Shown here piece by piece: positions 35,401-47,950 of a stretch of DNA of 64,000 nucleotides. The translations under genes were made by a program, and so were the position numbers. The notes under the pieces are model-generated. The model had not been told where the DNA came from and searched no databases. It was given only the letters and a program-made list of their open reading frames with translations. Every line of letters begins with the position of its first letter. The stretch's first letter is position 1. The stretch is from Panax quinquefolius (lineage: Eukaryota > Streptophyta > Magnoliopsida > Apiales > Araliaceae). The stretch lies in the NCBI GenBank assembly GCA_020205615.1, contig CM035160.1, positions 11,197,821 through 11,261,820 of the forward strand. The letters are read 5' to 3'.

Positions 35401-37641
35401 TTGTTGTGTTACCCATATGAATCTACTTCTTGGGATTGCAATTCATATAGGTTGGGTTACCATCACTGTTGATTTCTGTAATAGACAGTAGTCATATCCC
35501 CCTCGATGTATTGCTCACTAGCCTCTTGCTTAGTGGCTAAGGCTTTGTCAGAGGATCAAGATTTAACTCTGACCTAACAAAATTAAGGGATATAATCCCG
35601 TCACATAACACCTGTCTCACAATATTATGTATTAGGCGTATATGCCTACTCTTGGCATTATAGCTCTTATTCTTAGCTCTGCCTTTAGCAGCTTTGCAAT
35701 CAAAATGTAAAGACACAAATGGAACTGCTCTTTCACAAAAGAATATTTCTCAAAAAATTTCTGAGCCACTCTGCTTTAGAACCCGCCTTCTCTAAGGCAA
35801 TAAACTCAGACTCCATAGGAGCTATACATGTCTGTTTAGTAGACTTCCAAGAAATTGCTTCTCCTCCTAAGGTAAATATGTAGCCACTCGTGGATTTGAT
35901 CTCATCTGAATCAGAGATCCAGTAGGCATCACTATAGCCCTCAAGAATTGCAGGATTACCGCAGTAATACAAACCAAATCCAATAGTACCTCGCAGATAC
36001 TTGAGTATTCTACATAAAGTAGTCCAATGATCCTTATTAGGATTATGAGCGTATCTGTTGAGCATATTAGCAGTCTTAGAATCAATTTTCCTTTCTTTTT
36101 TTTGAGTCAGGTAACATTACCTTAGCAATACACCCCCACACTTTAAGGTATTTCAAGTTAGGTAAATAATTTTCCCAAAGCTCAAAAGGTGTTTTTTCAG
36201 TTTTCACCAACATGCAACTTTATATACACATTATACACACTTGAATACACAATATTCAAACTTGACTATTCATATTGGGAATTGAAATTTTGAACTTTGC
36301 ATGCAAATATTCATGCAATGTATATCATCACGCAATAAACAGGCCAGATCACTCGGTGCACACCCCAACGGGTGGAAAGAGTAGAAAGATTGTTGGAATC
36401 TTCACACCTCAATTAATAGTAGATTCTCAACAATAATAATAAATGTAGTGCATGTAATCTTTCATTCACATTAGATAACTTTCGTTTTGCTTTTTGTAGT
36501 CCCAATCCTACAACTGGGTGTCAGCTACATTGCTTTTGAAAATAAGTTCAAGCACTTTATTTCTAAAGAGATGACTACTCTAGGAATAATCAAGTTTTAT
36601 GCTCTTTGGCTCTTTGCATGCTAGCATTTTAATTTACAATACTCTCTGAAGATGTGTAATTAACTTTCATATTCTTTTCAGCTAACTTGTCACTCAACAT
36701 CACTTAGTAACCTATGTTATGGCATAACACGAAGTAAAGATAAAGAATAGGCCTTCATTAACTGTGCCAAAATAGTAGGACCCTATGAGTCAAAATCATC
36801 TTATAGCTGAATTTTTTTAAGAATATGCACATTTATATTTGTATCACTTTGGAATACGATTCCTCTATTCAAAAGGATAAATCACAAAAAAGGTCATACA
36901 AATATTATTCATTTCAAGATTCAATAATCAAGTTAGATATATTGAATCTATATAATCATCGATTCATTGTTCATCAATATAGTGTAAAAAGTGAACAATT
37001 TGAAAATTAAACTTGGACTATTATAAAAGCAGGCATATATATATATATATATATTTTTTTTTTATCTTTCTTAATTATTTTTATGCAAAAACTAGTTGCA
37101 TCTTTACGGCCTCAAGTTATACGGTAATTTCTTTTACCCTTTAACTGTTTCTCCACCAAATTTGCAATATTGCGAGAAAAGTCCAACATATAGATTTCAT
37201 AAAATTATCACAAGGGGCAGGTAAATCAACTCCCAATCAAAGATTTCCCAAACACAATAACAACACCCACAACAATACCTCAATTTAGCAAATTGATAAC
37301 AAAACTCAACTAGCACCTTATCGACATTAATAAATATATAAGAATCCAAAATTTCTACTTAAGATTGTTGGAAAAATACGAATAAATATAGGATTCAACT
37401 ATAAAATAAAAGAAGGGCGGAAATAAACTTATCGATTTAGAGCGAATAATTTTGAGCAGAGGCGTGCAGCGCACTGTCCTTAAGTAGAAATTTCGCCCCT
37501 CGGAGAACTTTTCTCGGTGCTAATGTCACTGACACCTACTCCAGGATTCAACGGCTCTTCACCCAACTAATCAGCACTCGAAATAGTTGAATGACCCAGG
37601 AACAACTTCTAATTTTCCTTACTCAAACTCAAAAATTGTAC

Positions 37642-37675
<34 letters not shown>

Positions 37676-38889
37676 CAGTATGTGTGGTATTTATTTTAGT
37701 TTGAATAAGGCAAATTAGAAGTTGTTCATGGGTCATTCAACTATTTCGAGTGCTGATTAGTTGGGTAAAGAGCCGTTGAATCCTGTAGTAGGATTTCGTC
37801 AGTGACCTTAGCACCGAGAAAAGTTCTCCGAGGGGCCAAAATTCTACTTAAGGACAGTGCATTGCACGCATCTGCTCAACATAATTCGCTCTTAATCGAT
37901 AAGTCAAATTTTTGCCCTTCTTTTATTTGATAGTTGAATCCTATTTTATTCGTATTTTTCCAACACTTCCCTTGATTAAATAGTTAAAATTAAAATTCCC
38001 TTGAACAGGAGCATAGACAGCTGGCAAGGGAAGCTGTGAGAAGATCTCTTGTACTACTGAAAAATGGGAAAAATCCTGCTACGCCTTTGCTCCCCCTTTC
38101 AAAGAAATCCCCAAAGATACTTGTTGCTGGAACTCATGGTCACAACTTGGGTTATCAATGTGGGGGATGGACTATCGAGTGGCAGGGTGTTGAGGGCAAT
38201 GACCTTACTACTGGTATGTTATTTGGAGAATTTGTTGTTATTCAAATGATTATGAAATTCCTTACATGTTGTGATCCTCAAACCTATAATTTGTAAAGTG
38301 GTAACGTTATTTATTAGCAGAATTTACATTAACCTGTAGAAAAAGGTCCAAAAACTTGCAGTATTCAACATCATTAGATTATCTTTTTCGTCTAAAATTT
38401 GCAGGTACCACAATATTAACTGCTGTGTCAAAAGCAGTTGATCCTTCAACCCAAGTTATCTACAGTTCAAACCCTGATGCAAGTTTCGTCAAGTCTAGCA
38501 AGTTCTCTTACGCCATCGTTGTTATGGGTGAACCACCTTATGCTGAATTTGACGGTGACAGCACAAACCTAACAATACCCGAACCTGGCCCGAGCACTAT
38601 CAATACCGTGTGTGGAGCTGTCAAATGTGTGGTTGTACTCATTTCTGGTCGCCCTCTTGTGGTCGAGCCTTATCTTTCAAAAATAGACGCTTTTGTGGCA
38701 GCTTGGCTTCCGGGAACTGAAGGACAAGGTGTTACTGATGTTCTTTTCGGAGATTACGGGTTTACTGGTAAGCTTGCAAGGACTTGGTTCCGGACAGTTG
38801 ATCAGCTGCCTATGAATGTTGGTGATTCGCATTATGATCCTCTGTTCCCTTTCGGATTTGGTCTTACAACTAAATCCATCCATCAATAA
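29483..38889 (+). CDS. GH3 family beta-glucosidase / exo-beta-glucanase-like protein
   Basis: Secreted glycoside hydrolase that removes glucosyl residues from beta-glucans or glucosides. Exons: 29483-29702, 30875-31079, 31694-31784, 31855-32000, 33085-33328, 33429-33533, 33936-34118, 38009-38213, 38405-38889; 627 residues, the usual size for plant GH3 exohydrolases, with no frame breaks. Residues 1-23 are a signal peptide ([19 protein letters not shown]). The GH3 N-terminal barrel shows [37 protein letters not shown] (Lys229-His230) and the nucleophile Asp308 in VISDWQG. The C-terminal domain shows SLVLLKNG and [11 protein letters not shown]; barley ExoI has its acid/base Glu in the corresponding loop (Glu509 or Glu514 here). 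It ends [10 protein letters not shown]. The second exon uses a GC donor. Intron 7 holds a defective copia element. Exact substrate cannot be read from sequence. Confidence 0.95.
31080..31693 (+). other. GC-AG intron in the GH3 gene
   Basis: The donor reads CCAG|GCAAGTAAC and the acceptor TATCAG|AGATCC. Only this junction keeps the frame and yields the family sequence [10 protein letters not shown]. The nearest GT, four bases downstream, would shift the frame. The rest of the donor matches the strong consensus that compensates for GC at the junction. Confidence 0.85.
34203..34905 (-). repeat. 3' LTR of GH3-intron copia element
   Basis: 703 bases. Its first 285 or so match 37366-37650 directly with few changes, and match 37680-37965 inverted. 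Confidence 0.85.
35590..36210 (-). pseudogene. Copia RNase H and integrase-tail fragment
   Basis: The minus-strand frame 35733-36065 shows copia RNase H ([44 protein letters not shown]). Downstream motifs DGIISL and HIRL lie at about 35590-35660. Just 5' of it (36070-36210) is integrase-tail sequence ([26 protein letters not shown]). The reverse transcriptase that should lie between is missing, so an internal deletion joins the two. Confidence 0.8.
37366..37965. repeat. 600-base near-palindrome of LTR sequence
   Basis: Left arm 37366 to about 37650, AT-rich centre about 37650-37680, right arm about 37680-37965. Arms share, in opposite orientation, AATAGTTGAATGACCCA, GAGAACTTTTCTCGGTGCTAA and TTCAACGGCTCTT. 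The right arm is more diverged. The transcript could fold into a long hairpin. Confidence 0.9.
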
Positions 38890-39125
38890 CTAAAAGTAGA
38901 ATGAATGTTAGTGTTGAAATTTTGCCGTAATCTTGTGGTCGACTTGACTGGTTGTTTAAATGTTCTTTCTAATTACTGAATTGTAAAATTCAGTATTTTC
39001 CGTAAGTTGGAAGGAATTGTAAGTTTCAAGTGTAATGAAACTAACTATCCAGAAAATCTGTTATGGCTAGCTGCTAAAATATACTGCATTAGTATTAGTT
39101 TGGAAGTTACACTAGTAATGTGGTC

Positions 39126-39131
39126 AATAAA
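39126..39131 (+). terminator. Candidate polyadenylation signal of the GH3 gene
   Basis: AATAAA about 240 bases after the stop codon at 38887, in T-rich 3' sequence. Confidence 0.45.
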
Positions 39132-40692
39132 AAAAAGCTTGAGCCAGTGTTTTCTTCTGAATATTTTCATTTTAAATTTTTTATAGGCTGCTAGATTTTT
39201 ATCTGAGTCCAATCTTCAGTAATGAACTACATAACCTCAACTCATAATTTTTGGCAGCAACAGAGAAAATCTGGTATATTTACATGGCCTGCTTCTGCGT
39301 AAAAAGTACGTACTCCCTCATTCTCATAAAATATGTTTAACTACATTTTTTTCCATACAAATTAAGAAAATAAAAGTAGAAAAGATGGAGTATAGTTCAA
39401 GTTTTCTAGTTTATCTACAAAGAACCCCGCATGCAAATTATATTTTCATTTAAAAAAAAAAATTAGTAGATTCCAGTACTTGAATATTTCTCGAGTATAT
39501 ATTAAATTTTATTTAACATTTTGAATTTGAATTGTATAATTTAAAGTTTAGACATATTTAATAGGGACTAAGATATTTTGTATTTCAGTTATTTTTGTGG
39601 GGGTGGAAGGAGAAGTAAAACATAAAAAAATGTCATTATTGAAAATTAAAATTGGTGAGATGAGAGTTGGTTACATTTTCATTCCACGACTGAAGAATGC
39701 TATAGCCTTTGTTGAAATGAGTTTAATGCCAATGTCTATATGAAGAATGCTTGTGAACCATCTTTTCAAGTTGAAGTATGGCAAATCTGTATTTCTTATG
39801 CTAGACATCTTTGTTCATGGCTTCTGCTAGAATCTAGATATATGACACAAATTCAGAAGGAAATGCTATATCTAATGACACATTTATGTATCTTTTTGTA
39901 CAGGGATGTCAAGCCATTCTTTTACTAGCTGATGGGATTGCAACTTGCAAGTATGAAGTATGCATAATGCATTTGGAGCTTATTTGTAACTCTGTTGAAG
40001 TGTTGATGGTGATTGGTGACATACTGACATGTCAAAACAGTCAAATGAAATGAATAGTCTTGGACCTCTTGGTTTGAATTTGTGTACTTTGTATGATTGT
40101 ATCATTGTATGTGTATTAGTAATACATAATATGTATTAGTAATATGTTACTTATTTTCTTATCTAGCTTTACAACAAGTATTTACAGGTTTTTAAAAGCA
40201 AAAAAAAAATAAATGAAAAAAGCTCATGAATGGACCGGCCGCCCACTGCCACACCACAGCATAATTCCATAATTCCAACCACTAAAACCCCCTTTTTTGG
40301 CCCTACTGCTTGGACAAACCCGACCCGTTTGCCAGGTCTATCCACGAGTAAGGTGGGAGAATGAGATCGTTTTATCAAAACAATAATTGTGCATCAACAC
40401 CATTACTCACCACCACCACACCCACCCATCACCGCTAACCACCCCCACCATCACCGTTGCGGCCACCACCACCAAACTGTGTTTTTTCCTTTTAAATGAG
40501 GGGTATTTAAATTTTTTATTCAATATTAATTTCATTCTTCAATTCATTAAACATGCACTAAAAATGCTATAAATAAAATCATTATTCCCCTTCCTCTATT
40601 CCATGATTTTATTTTCTCTCAACCCAAACCAACCGAATAATAATGTTTGAACTAGATATAAATTCACGCGTTGCGACGGGATTATTCATTTT
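39132..40692. other. Intergenic region with CAC-rich stretch
   Basis: AT-rich DNA without recognisable genes. A CACCAC-rich segment lies at about 40398-40475. The boundary with the gypsy nest is sharp at 40693. Confidence 0.5.
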
Positions 40693-42627
40693 TGTGACGC
40701 CCCCAAAATTAGGTATACATCACCCATCTTGGGTCGCCACTTACATGGTACAGAATTTAAATACAACTTATTAACATAATCGTAGTATACAAATACGATA
40801 TAAACTGTGAGTTTAAATACAAATATCGCTCTACTAGATATTATACAAACTCAAACAAAAAGTCCTCATTACAGCTTATTATCACACTATTTTACGTAAT
40901 AGTGAGGACTACTAATGCTATCTTCAGGACCATCACTGCTTTTCTCGACTCGTCTCAAATATATTCTCATTTCACGAAGAAACGAAGAAAAAAGGGTGAA
41001 GCTCAACTAGCCCAAGAAGAAATATTATGACTAAGATAATGCAGTAATAAATTATCAATAGTCTTCAACAATGTTAAACCGATAAAATACAATAGACAAC
41101 CGGTTTAAGCTGCAGTGGAATATCTGCAATCCATTAAAAGAGTCAAGTAGAAAATAAAGTCTACTATCTTTTAGGTTTAAAAAGTTTTCATCATCATTAT
41201 AAATTTGAGACTCGACTTTAATAAATATTCCACATCATCGAATCACCCCGCACTACTTCTGCCAAGGATATTCTTTAGTATCACGACCACAATTATTCAT
41301 GCACTCACGGGCCAAGAATATTTGTGTATTCATTAATGGTCATGATCATGCCAACAACTCATCCACCAATGCACTACTACCATCGAGGATTTTTATCACA
41401 TCATTTGTAACATTACGGCCATGATTACACCGAATAGTCTCTCGGTCATAATCATACCAAGTCCATCTATGCACTACAGCCCATGAGATGACTTTCAAAG
41501 ATAATATAAACATGAGGATGATGACAATGATATAAGAATTCAATAAAACAAGTTCAAGAATTATTTTATCCGGAATTATTAACGTCCAAATTAGTAAAAT
41601 TCAAGAATGATCGGAAGAATATTTCCATGAAAAGATATTTGATGAAACGCAAATATCAAGGATATTCTACTAATTTCATGGAGTATAGAAGTCAAAGTTT
41701 TAACCAACCGGGTATAATAAAGAATGGAATAACAAAAGAAATCACCACGCATGCGGTGATTGCAGATGACAAAGTTATTCCAATGTAATAATAATAACGG
41801 AACCAGTCACGTGAAATTCACAATCGCAGGATGTTCCAATGTAATAATAAAGATGGAACCGGATCCTGTAAGACACACGATAGGATATTCCAATGTAATG
41901 ATAAAGATTTTAAACCCGGTCCTGTAAAACACATGCATGTGATGTTCCAATGTAATAATAATAAAAAGGAACCAGTCCTGTAAAACACATGATGTGATGT
42001 TCCAATAGGATAATAATAAAGATTTTAAACCAGTCCTAGGTGTAAAACACATGACGTGATGTTCCAATGAATAATAGAAGAATGTCACCAAGTATAGGTA
42101 AACCATGATACAAAGTTATTCCCACGTAATAATAAGCAATGGAATAACAATGCAGCTTCTCTTCTTGAATAAGGAAGAATAACACCCCTTACTTTTGGTA
42201 GGAGATTGAATCTCACAAAGAAGTAGTAACAAAATACTCTTCTTCTTTCTCTCTTATTCTTTCTATACTTTCTCTCTATATAAACTTGAATGAATTAAGT
42301 GAAAATAATGAAGCCCTAGCCTCTATTTATAGAAGATTTCTAGCTTAACACCGCCATGTGAAAAGGCAAGTGGCTTGACGACTAATGATGTGAAAAGAAA
42401 AGTGGTTTGACGCCTTTGTAATGTGAAACGACAAGTGGTTCGGCCTTTTGTAATGTGAAAACGACAAGTGGTTCGACGTCTGTAAAGGTAATTACTATTA
42501 ACGAAGGTAAATACTATTAACGAAGGTAAATACTATTCACAAGGGTAATTACTATCGACGAAGGTAATTACTATCGACGAAGGTAAATACTATTCACAAG
42601 GGTAATTACTATTGACGAAAGGTAAAT
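40693..42627 (-). repeat. Element A 3' LTR, left part
   Basis: 1,935 bases up to the B insertion. Contains about six tandem units near 60 bases at about 41770-42075 (GATGTTCCAATGTAATAATAA type), and a short-period repeat of GGTAATTACTATTGACGAA from 42483. The remainder of the LTR is 51471-52136. Confidence 0.88.
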
Positions 42628-45087
42628 TGTGAGACCCAGTTTTATTAATAAAGATTTAAATTTGGTCGAAATAATTTTTTAATATTGTGGTGTGAATTTG
42701 AGATAATATTATAGTTGTGGGTAGTATTTATAAATTTTGCAAAGTATGCAAGTGGTTATATTATATTCGATTGGTCGGGGAATATTCGGTTTAGCAGGGA
42801 ATATTCGTATAACTACTCAATCATTGGTGGACCTCACAATGTAATTATTGTTGATTGAGAAAACGACAAAAATATTTTATCAAATAACTATGGAAGTTTT
42901 ACCGTTGATCTTGTTGAAACTACTCTCAGAGTAAAAAATAATGTCGTGTGGTTGCATAGTAGCACACCAGTATTGATTATCGATGCTTATGTGAGAAGTC
43001 ACTCGGTTTGATTCCATTATCGTCGATTAATAATATGAATTATTATAATGATAATGACGCTTTTGTTTTATTCAGATTATTAACGTAATAAAAAAAGAAA
43101 CATCTTTTATATAAAATAGAATACTTTATTAAAGTTATTCTATAAATAGAATATATTATATTTTATTATGCATAGTGTTGCATAGTGTTTTTGCATAGTG
43201 TTTTTTATAGTAGATTGCATAGTAAAATGTTTTTATATAAATAGAATATATTATATTTTATTTAAAAGATTTTCTTTAAATATGGACCGCCGATTAAAGT
43301 AAATCAATCTGGACCGCTCATGGATTAGTTACTATGCATTCCATTTTCCTATAAATAAAGCTCATTCCTTCATTATTTTCTTACGAATTCATTGAAACTC
43401 TGAGAGAGAAATTATGTAGAGAAACTATAGAGAAAAATTATAGAAAGAAGAAGAGTATTCTCGCTACTTCACTACTTCTATATTCAGTTCTTTACTGTGA
43501 GGGGTGTTATTCTTTCTTCTTGAAGAGAACTTCATTATTCCATTCACTATTATTCTGTTGAATAACTCAGTAAAAGTGATATACCCTATACATAACCTCA
43601 GTATACGCGATATATCCTATACTTGGTGAAATCCTTATGTTATTCCATTCTTATTTATTCTATTGGAATAACTCAGATACGCCGCTTACTACCCTATACT
43701 TGGTGACATTCTTCTATTATTCTGTTGGGACATCCTTGCTCATGTGTTTTACACACCTGACCGTTTCCGCTTTTATTATTCTGTTGGAACATCCTGTGCT
43801 CATGTGTTTTACACCGACCGGTTCCGCTTTTTATCATTCTCGTTGGAACATCCTCGTCATGTGTTTTACACCGGACTCGGTTCCGCTTTTTATCATTCTC
43901 GCTGAATATCCTATCTGTGTGTTTTTACAATCGATCCGGTTCCATCTTTATTATTCTGTTGGAACATCTTGTGCTTGCGAATTTCACCCGACTTCGTTCC
44001 GTTATTATTATTCTGCTTGAATAACTCGCTCATGCCAAGTCCGCATGCATGGTGATTTCTTTTGTTATTCCATTCTTTATTATACCCAAATTGGTTAAAA
44101 CTTTGACTTCTATACTCCATGAAATTAGTAGAATATCCTTGATATTTGCGTTTCATCCAAAGATCTTTTCATGGAAATATTCTTCCGATCATTATTGAAT
44201 TTTACTCTCTACTAAAACAAAGATCATGTCGACAATTTGGACGTTAATCATTCATGGATTAAATAATTCTTGAACTTGTTTTATTGAATTACTATGTCAT
44301 TGTCATCATCCTCATGTTATATTATGTTATCTTTGGCTTACGTGCATAGATGAACTTGGTATGATTATGACCGTGGATCATTCTTATAATCACGACTTGA
44401 TATAAATGATGTAACAAAAGTCCTCAAAGGGCTCGTAATGCAAATGATGGATAGTTTTGGTATGATTATGACCGAGGTGATTCTAAGATAGTCATGACCA
44501 TTGATAATTTGATGAAAATCCTCGACCGTGGTACGTGGATGATTAGATGTGGTGGTTTATTTATTGTCGAGTCTCAAATGATAAAAATTGATGAAAACCT
44601 TTTAAAACCTAAAAGATAGTAGACTTTATTCTCTACTTGACTCTTTTAATGGATCGCTTATTCCACCGCAGCTTAAACCGGTTGTCTATTGTATTTTATC
44701 GCTTTAACATCGTTGAAGGCTAATGATAATTTATTCTCGCATTATCTTAGTCATAATATTTCTTCTTTCGGGCTAGTTGAGCTCACCCTTTCTTTCACCG
44801 TTCTCTTCGTGAAATGAGAACATAGCCGGACGACGAGCCGGGGAACGAAGTAATGGTCCGAGGATATAGCATTAGTAGTCCTCACTATTCGTGAAATAGT
44901 GTGATAATAGTTGTAATGAGGACTCCTTTTGAGTTTGTATAATATCTAGTAGACAATATTTGTATTCAAACTCACGCTTTATGTCGATTGTATACCTACG
45001 CTATATTAGTAAGTTGTATTTGAATTTATGTACCATGTAAGTGGCGACCCAAGATGGGTGACGATACCTAATTTTTTGGGGCGCACA
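42628..45087 (+). repeat. Element B 5' LTR
   Basis: 2,460 bases. A TGTTGGAACATCCT...TGTGTTTTACACCGACCGGTTCC unit of about 60 bases (shown in pieces) repeats about six times at 43690-44020. A TATAAATAAAGC block at 43350 precedes CTCTGAGAGAGA. Confidence 0.9.
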
Positions 45088-45202
45088 ATTGGTATCGTAG
45101 CTTAGGATATGATCCTCAGCTAAGATGTGAGATAAGAACTAGGAGGAGAGAGACGGAAATTCCTTCGCTAGTATGACCTACCTAAGTTTATTTGGTATTT
45201 AA

Positions 45203-45727
45203 TTGGTCACCGTGAGTATAGGGATAATATTTGATATATTAATTAACCCTCGTAAGTTGTGGCGGTGTTTGAAATGGCAAATTGAAAATATTCACAATGG
45301 AGTGAATGTGACCATTGTGACACCTTTAATCACTAATCAGGTTAATGCAGTGTCAGACGAGGAACAAATTAGAGATATCCACGTAGTGAATGAAGAACTA
45401 ATTGTTGCACCCGAGCTAGTTGCAGAGGTAGCAGCTGAAAGTGAGGAAGAAGAGGAAGAAGAGGAAGAAGAGGAGAATTGGTTAGAAGAAATTTATGATC
45501 AAAACTTAGAATTACAAAATCGTGTTCGTGAGCTAGAAGAACAGGTTGAAGAACGGCAAACGGTCGTGGAACAAAGGGATACAACAATTCAAAATTGGGT
45601 TACCCGATATGTGATGCTCGAACAAAATCACGCTTTGGCAGGGTGTAAGATATTAAAGTTGGAATCTGAGAATTTAAAAATCAAAGATCGCCTAAAAAGA
45701 AGAAACAACCGAATCGAAGGAGAATAG
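45203..45727 (+). pseudogene. Acidic coiled-coil frame in element B
   Basis: An open frame of about 174 codons without an early ATG. It has a Glu run (about residues 83-92), then a heptad-like LELQNRVRELEEQVEERQTV region and a basic tail (DRLKRRNNR). It sits about 115 bases after the primer site, where gag belongs. It could be a degenerate gag N-terminus or a different protein of this non-autonomous family. No zinc knuckle and no known domain recognised; translation from an upstream frame would be needed. Confidence 0.45.
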
Positions 45728-46050
45728 GCGATGCATGGGTAAAAGTCGCACAACGCGTTGATAGTGTAGAAAAACGTCCGATCCAATAAAGCCAAAATAG
45801 ATGAAATGGACTTTACTTTTTGGACAAGAATTGGGAGAACCAACATCGAATTCTAATTACCACATGCATAGCGGTCAACCCGAATTCGATATGGATCGAG
45901 AATAATGATTCAAATAATGGATCAGAATGTGAAGAAGCACTTAAGGGTGGAATGTACCCTATAGTAAAGTCAAACTTCGGCAATTTAAGCGAGAGCGTTT
46001 ATTTAGAAAAACCGAACGAAGTTATTACGGGTAAGTTAATTATAAATTAA

Positions 46051-47940
46051 TGCTAAGTCTATACTTTATTCAATACAAGTTCTACCCACTCTTTTATTTC
46101 ACCTAGTTGTGTTCAACGCTTAAATTTGACTCAAGAAGTTAAACTTTGACTTATTGGTTGAAACTTCGTTAGTAGGAGCCTTCATTATCGCTTACTATTT
46201 TTAAATCTTGTTGATTCAAATAAACATTTTCACGCTACTTCGTCGATCTTATCTTTTTGAAAATACTTGCCTTTGATGTGATTTTTAGGAATCAATTGGT
46301 TAGCTAATCATCATGCTTTTCAATAAGGTTGTTAGCTTTTATATTCATAACCAACCTCATATACTGAATTCAAAGTAACCAAACCCTAAAGTTAATCATC
46401 GTTATATCAAGCCATAAGAAAAGAGCTCCGAACCTTTCGTTGTTGACTTCCTTGTGGAATGCACCGGGCCGACTTTCTCGTAGGCGAATGAAGATGGCAA
46501 GTTTATAGGTATCATTGTGAGGTGCTATCTAGGTTAAGGGATAGATAGTCACAGTTGGTATCAATGTGACGTACTATCCAAGTCTTGATAAGAGTAAGCT
46601 TTTGAATGATATTTCTATCATTAATAAATTTCTTGACGTATTCTTGAAGATTTCCTAGCCTACCCTAGAGCGTGAAATCGAATTTTGTATCGACCCCAAA
46701 GATAAAACCCATTTCTTAAACCCTCAAATATTTCTTCAACTAAATAAATAAATTTTACGTGGTTTATGATGAAAGTCATAATAAAAGCATTGGAATAATG
46801 AAAATCATGGGTATATGAAGTATTAGTAAGTTTTATGATGAGTTATGTTGGTTAGTACGTAAAACATGAAAGTTTCTTAGAAATCACAAAGAGTTGAAAA
46901 TCGATTTTAGTGAAAAACGTAATATGAAATTAAATTGACCATATCTCCTATTATATTTTGAATTTTTGAATGTGGTCAAGTCCTAGAGTTAGATCTATGA
47001 GTTACCTAACTAATCCAAGTGGAATTACTGGAAAAGGTGCTGTAGATTTTTGTGTGGACTGATTTTAGCAAAGGAGTGCAAAGCTGCAAAAACTGAAAAA
47101 GCTTCTGCCATGATTTTAGAGAGGCTGTTTCGGCCACTTAAATTATGAGAAAAATTCTGGCCTTTTGGGACATGAAAGTATATGGTATAAAGTACCTCCT
47201 GTCCAAAAATGAGCTCATTCTGACTTAAAATGAGCAAGTTATGACTATTTCAATATTTAGATTTTTCCGATTTAAAAACGCTATAACCGGAGTTCTATAA
47301 CTCCGATGACCATGAAATTTAAACTGGAAGCTCACGTTAACATGTGTAAGGTCCTGCCAAGATTTGGGAATTTTTGGAGTTAAACTTGAGGTAGCTAATT
47401 TCTTAAGGAATTAAGTGGAAATTGATTTTTAAAAAAATAGTAAATAAATTTTAAAAATTCCGAGAAAAATATATTTTCATTATGGGACTATATTATGCTA
47501 AATCCCAGAAAAGAAATATTTTTGGGGCTGATTTGGTATTTTTCATGAAAATAGTTTAGTTACGAACATATGAGTTAAATATGTTATGTGAAGTAACAAA
47601 GTTGAAAATAGGATTTTATGGCTAGAGAATCCTATATAGAGTATATGCATATTTTTTGATGAGGGATTTGATAATTGGTGATGATATCTTATGAGTATGA
47701 CATTTTTGAATGATTAAATGCATTATATGGTAAAGTGTAAACAATTAAGATAAATTGTTTATAAATTTAAGAAGTGATTAAAATATTGTTATAATATTAA
47801 TGTTATTAGATTATGAGATTATTAAATGATTGATAACATGGGGATATTCTTGAATCCTCGATAAATTATATTATAAATGTTTAATATTTATCCTTTATCT
47901 CATTTGATTGATTCTTTATATCATTATCCTCATGTTTATA
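46051..47940. other. Non-coding interior of element B
   Basis: About 1.9 kb without supported frames or polymerase motifs. AT-rich, with several stretches reading like scrambled spacer between gag-like sequence and the tandem array. Confidence 0.5.
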
Positions 47941-47950
47941 TTATGTTGAA

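Larger units (their letters stand above)
34203..37965 (-). mobile_element. Defective Ty1-copia element with palindromic right LTR
   Basis: The whole unit is flanked by CTTCC at 34198-34202 and 37966-37970, a 5-base target duplication. The left LTR (34203-34905) reads TGTTGGAAAAATACG...ATACAACA. Next to it on the minus strand is a purine tract (ATGTGGGGGAT), so the element is antisense to the GH3 gene. The interior keeps only a piece of integrase C-terminal region and RNase H. The right LTR starts normally at 37366 but turns, after an (AC)n(AT)n centre, into an inverted copy of its own outer half ending at 37965. So both outer ends of the element read TGTTGGAAAA inward. Confidence 0.85.

Noticed and set aside
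36825..37010. Small plus-strand frame in the copia interior
   Set aside because: AT-rich chance frame without motif, inside the decayed element.
39740..39928. Plus-strand frame downstream of the GH3 gene
   Set aside because: No recognisable domain, no splice or promoter support, AT-rich intergenic composition.
43637..44020. Open frames with repeated FYHS/WNI patterns, also at 50016-50483
   Set aside because: They come from the 60-base LTR tandem repeat, whose period keeps frames open. No start or family match.
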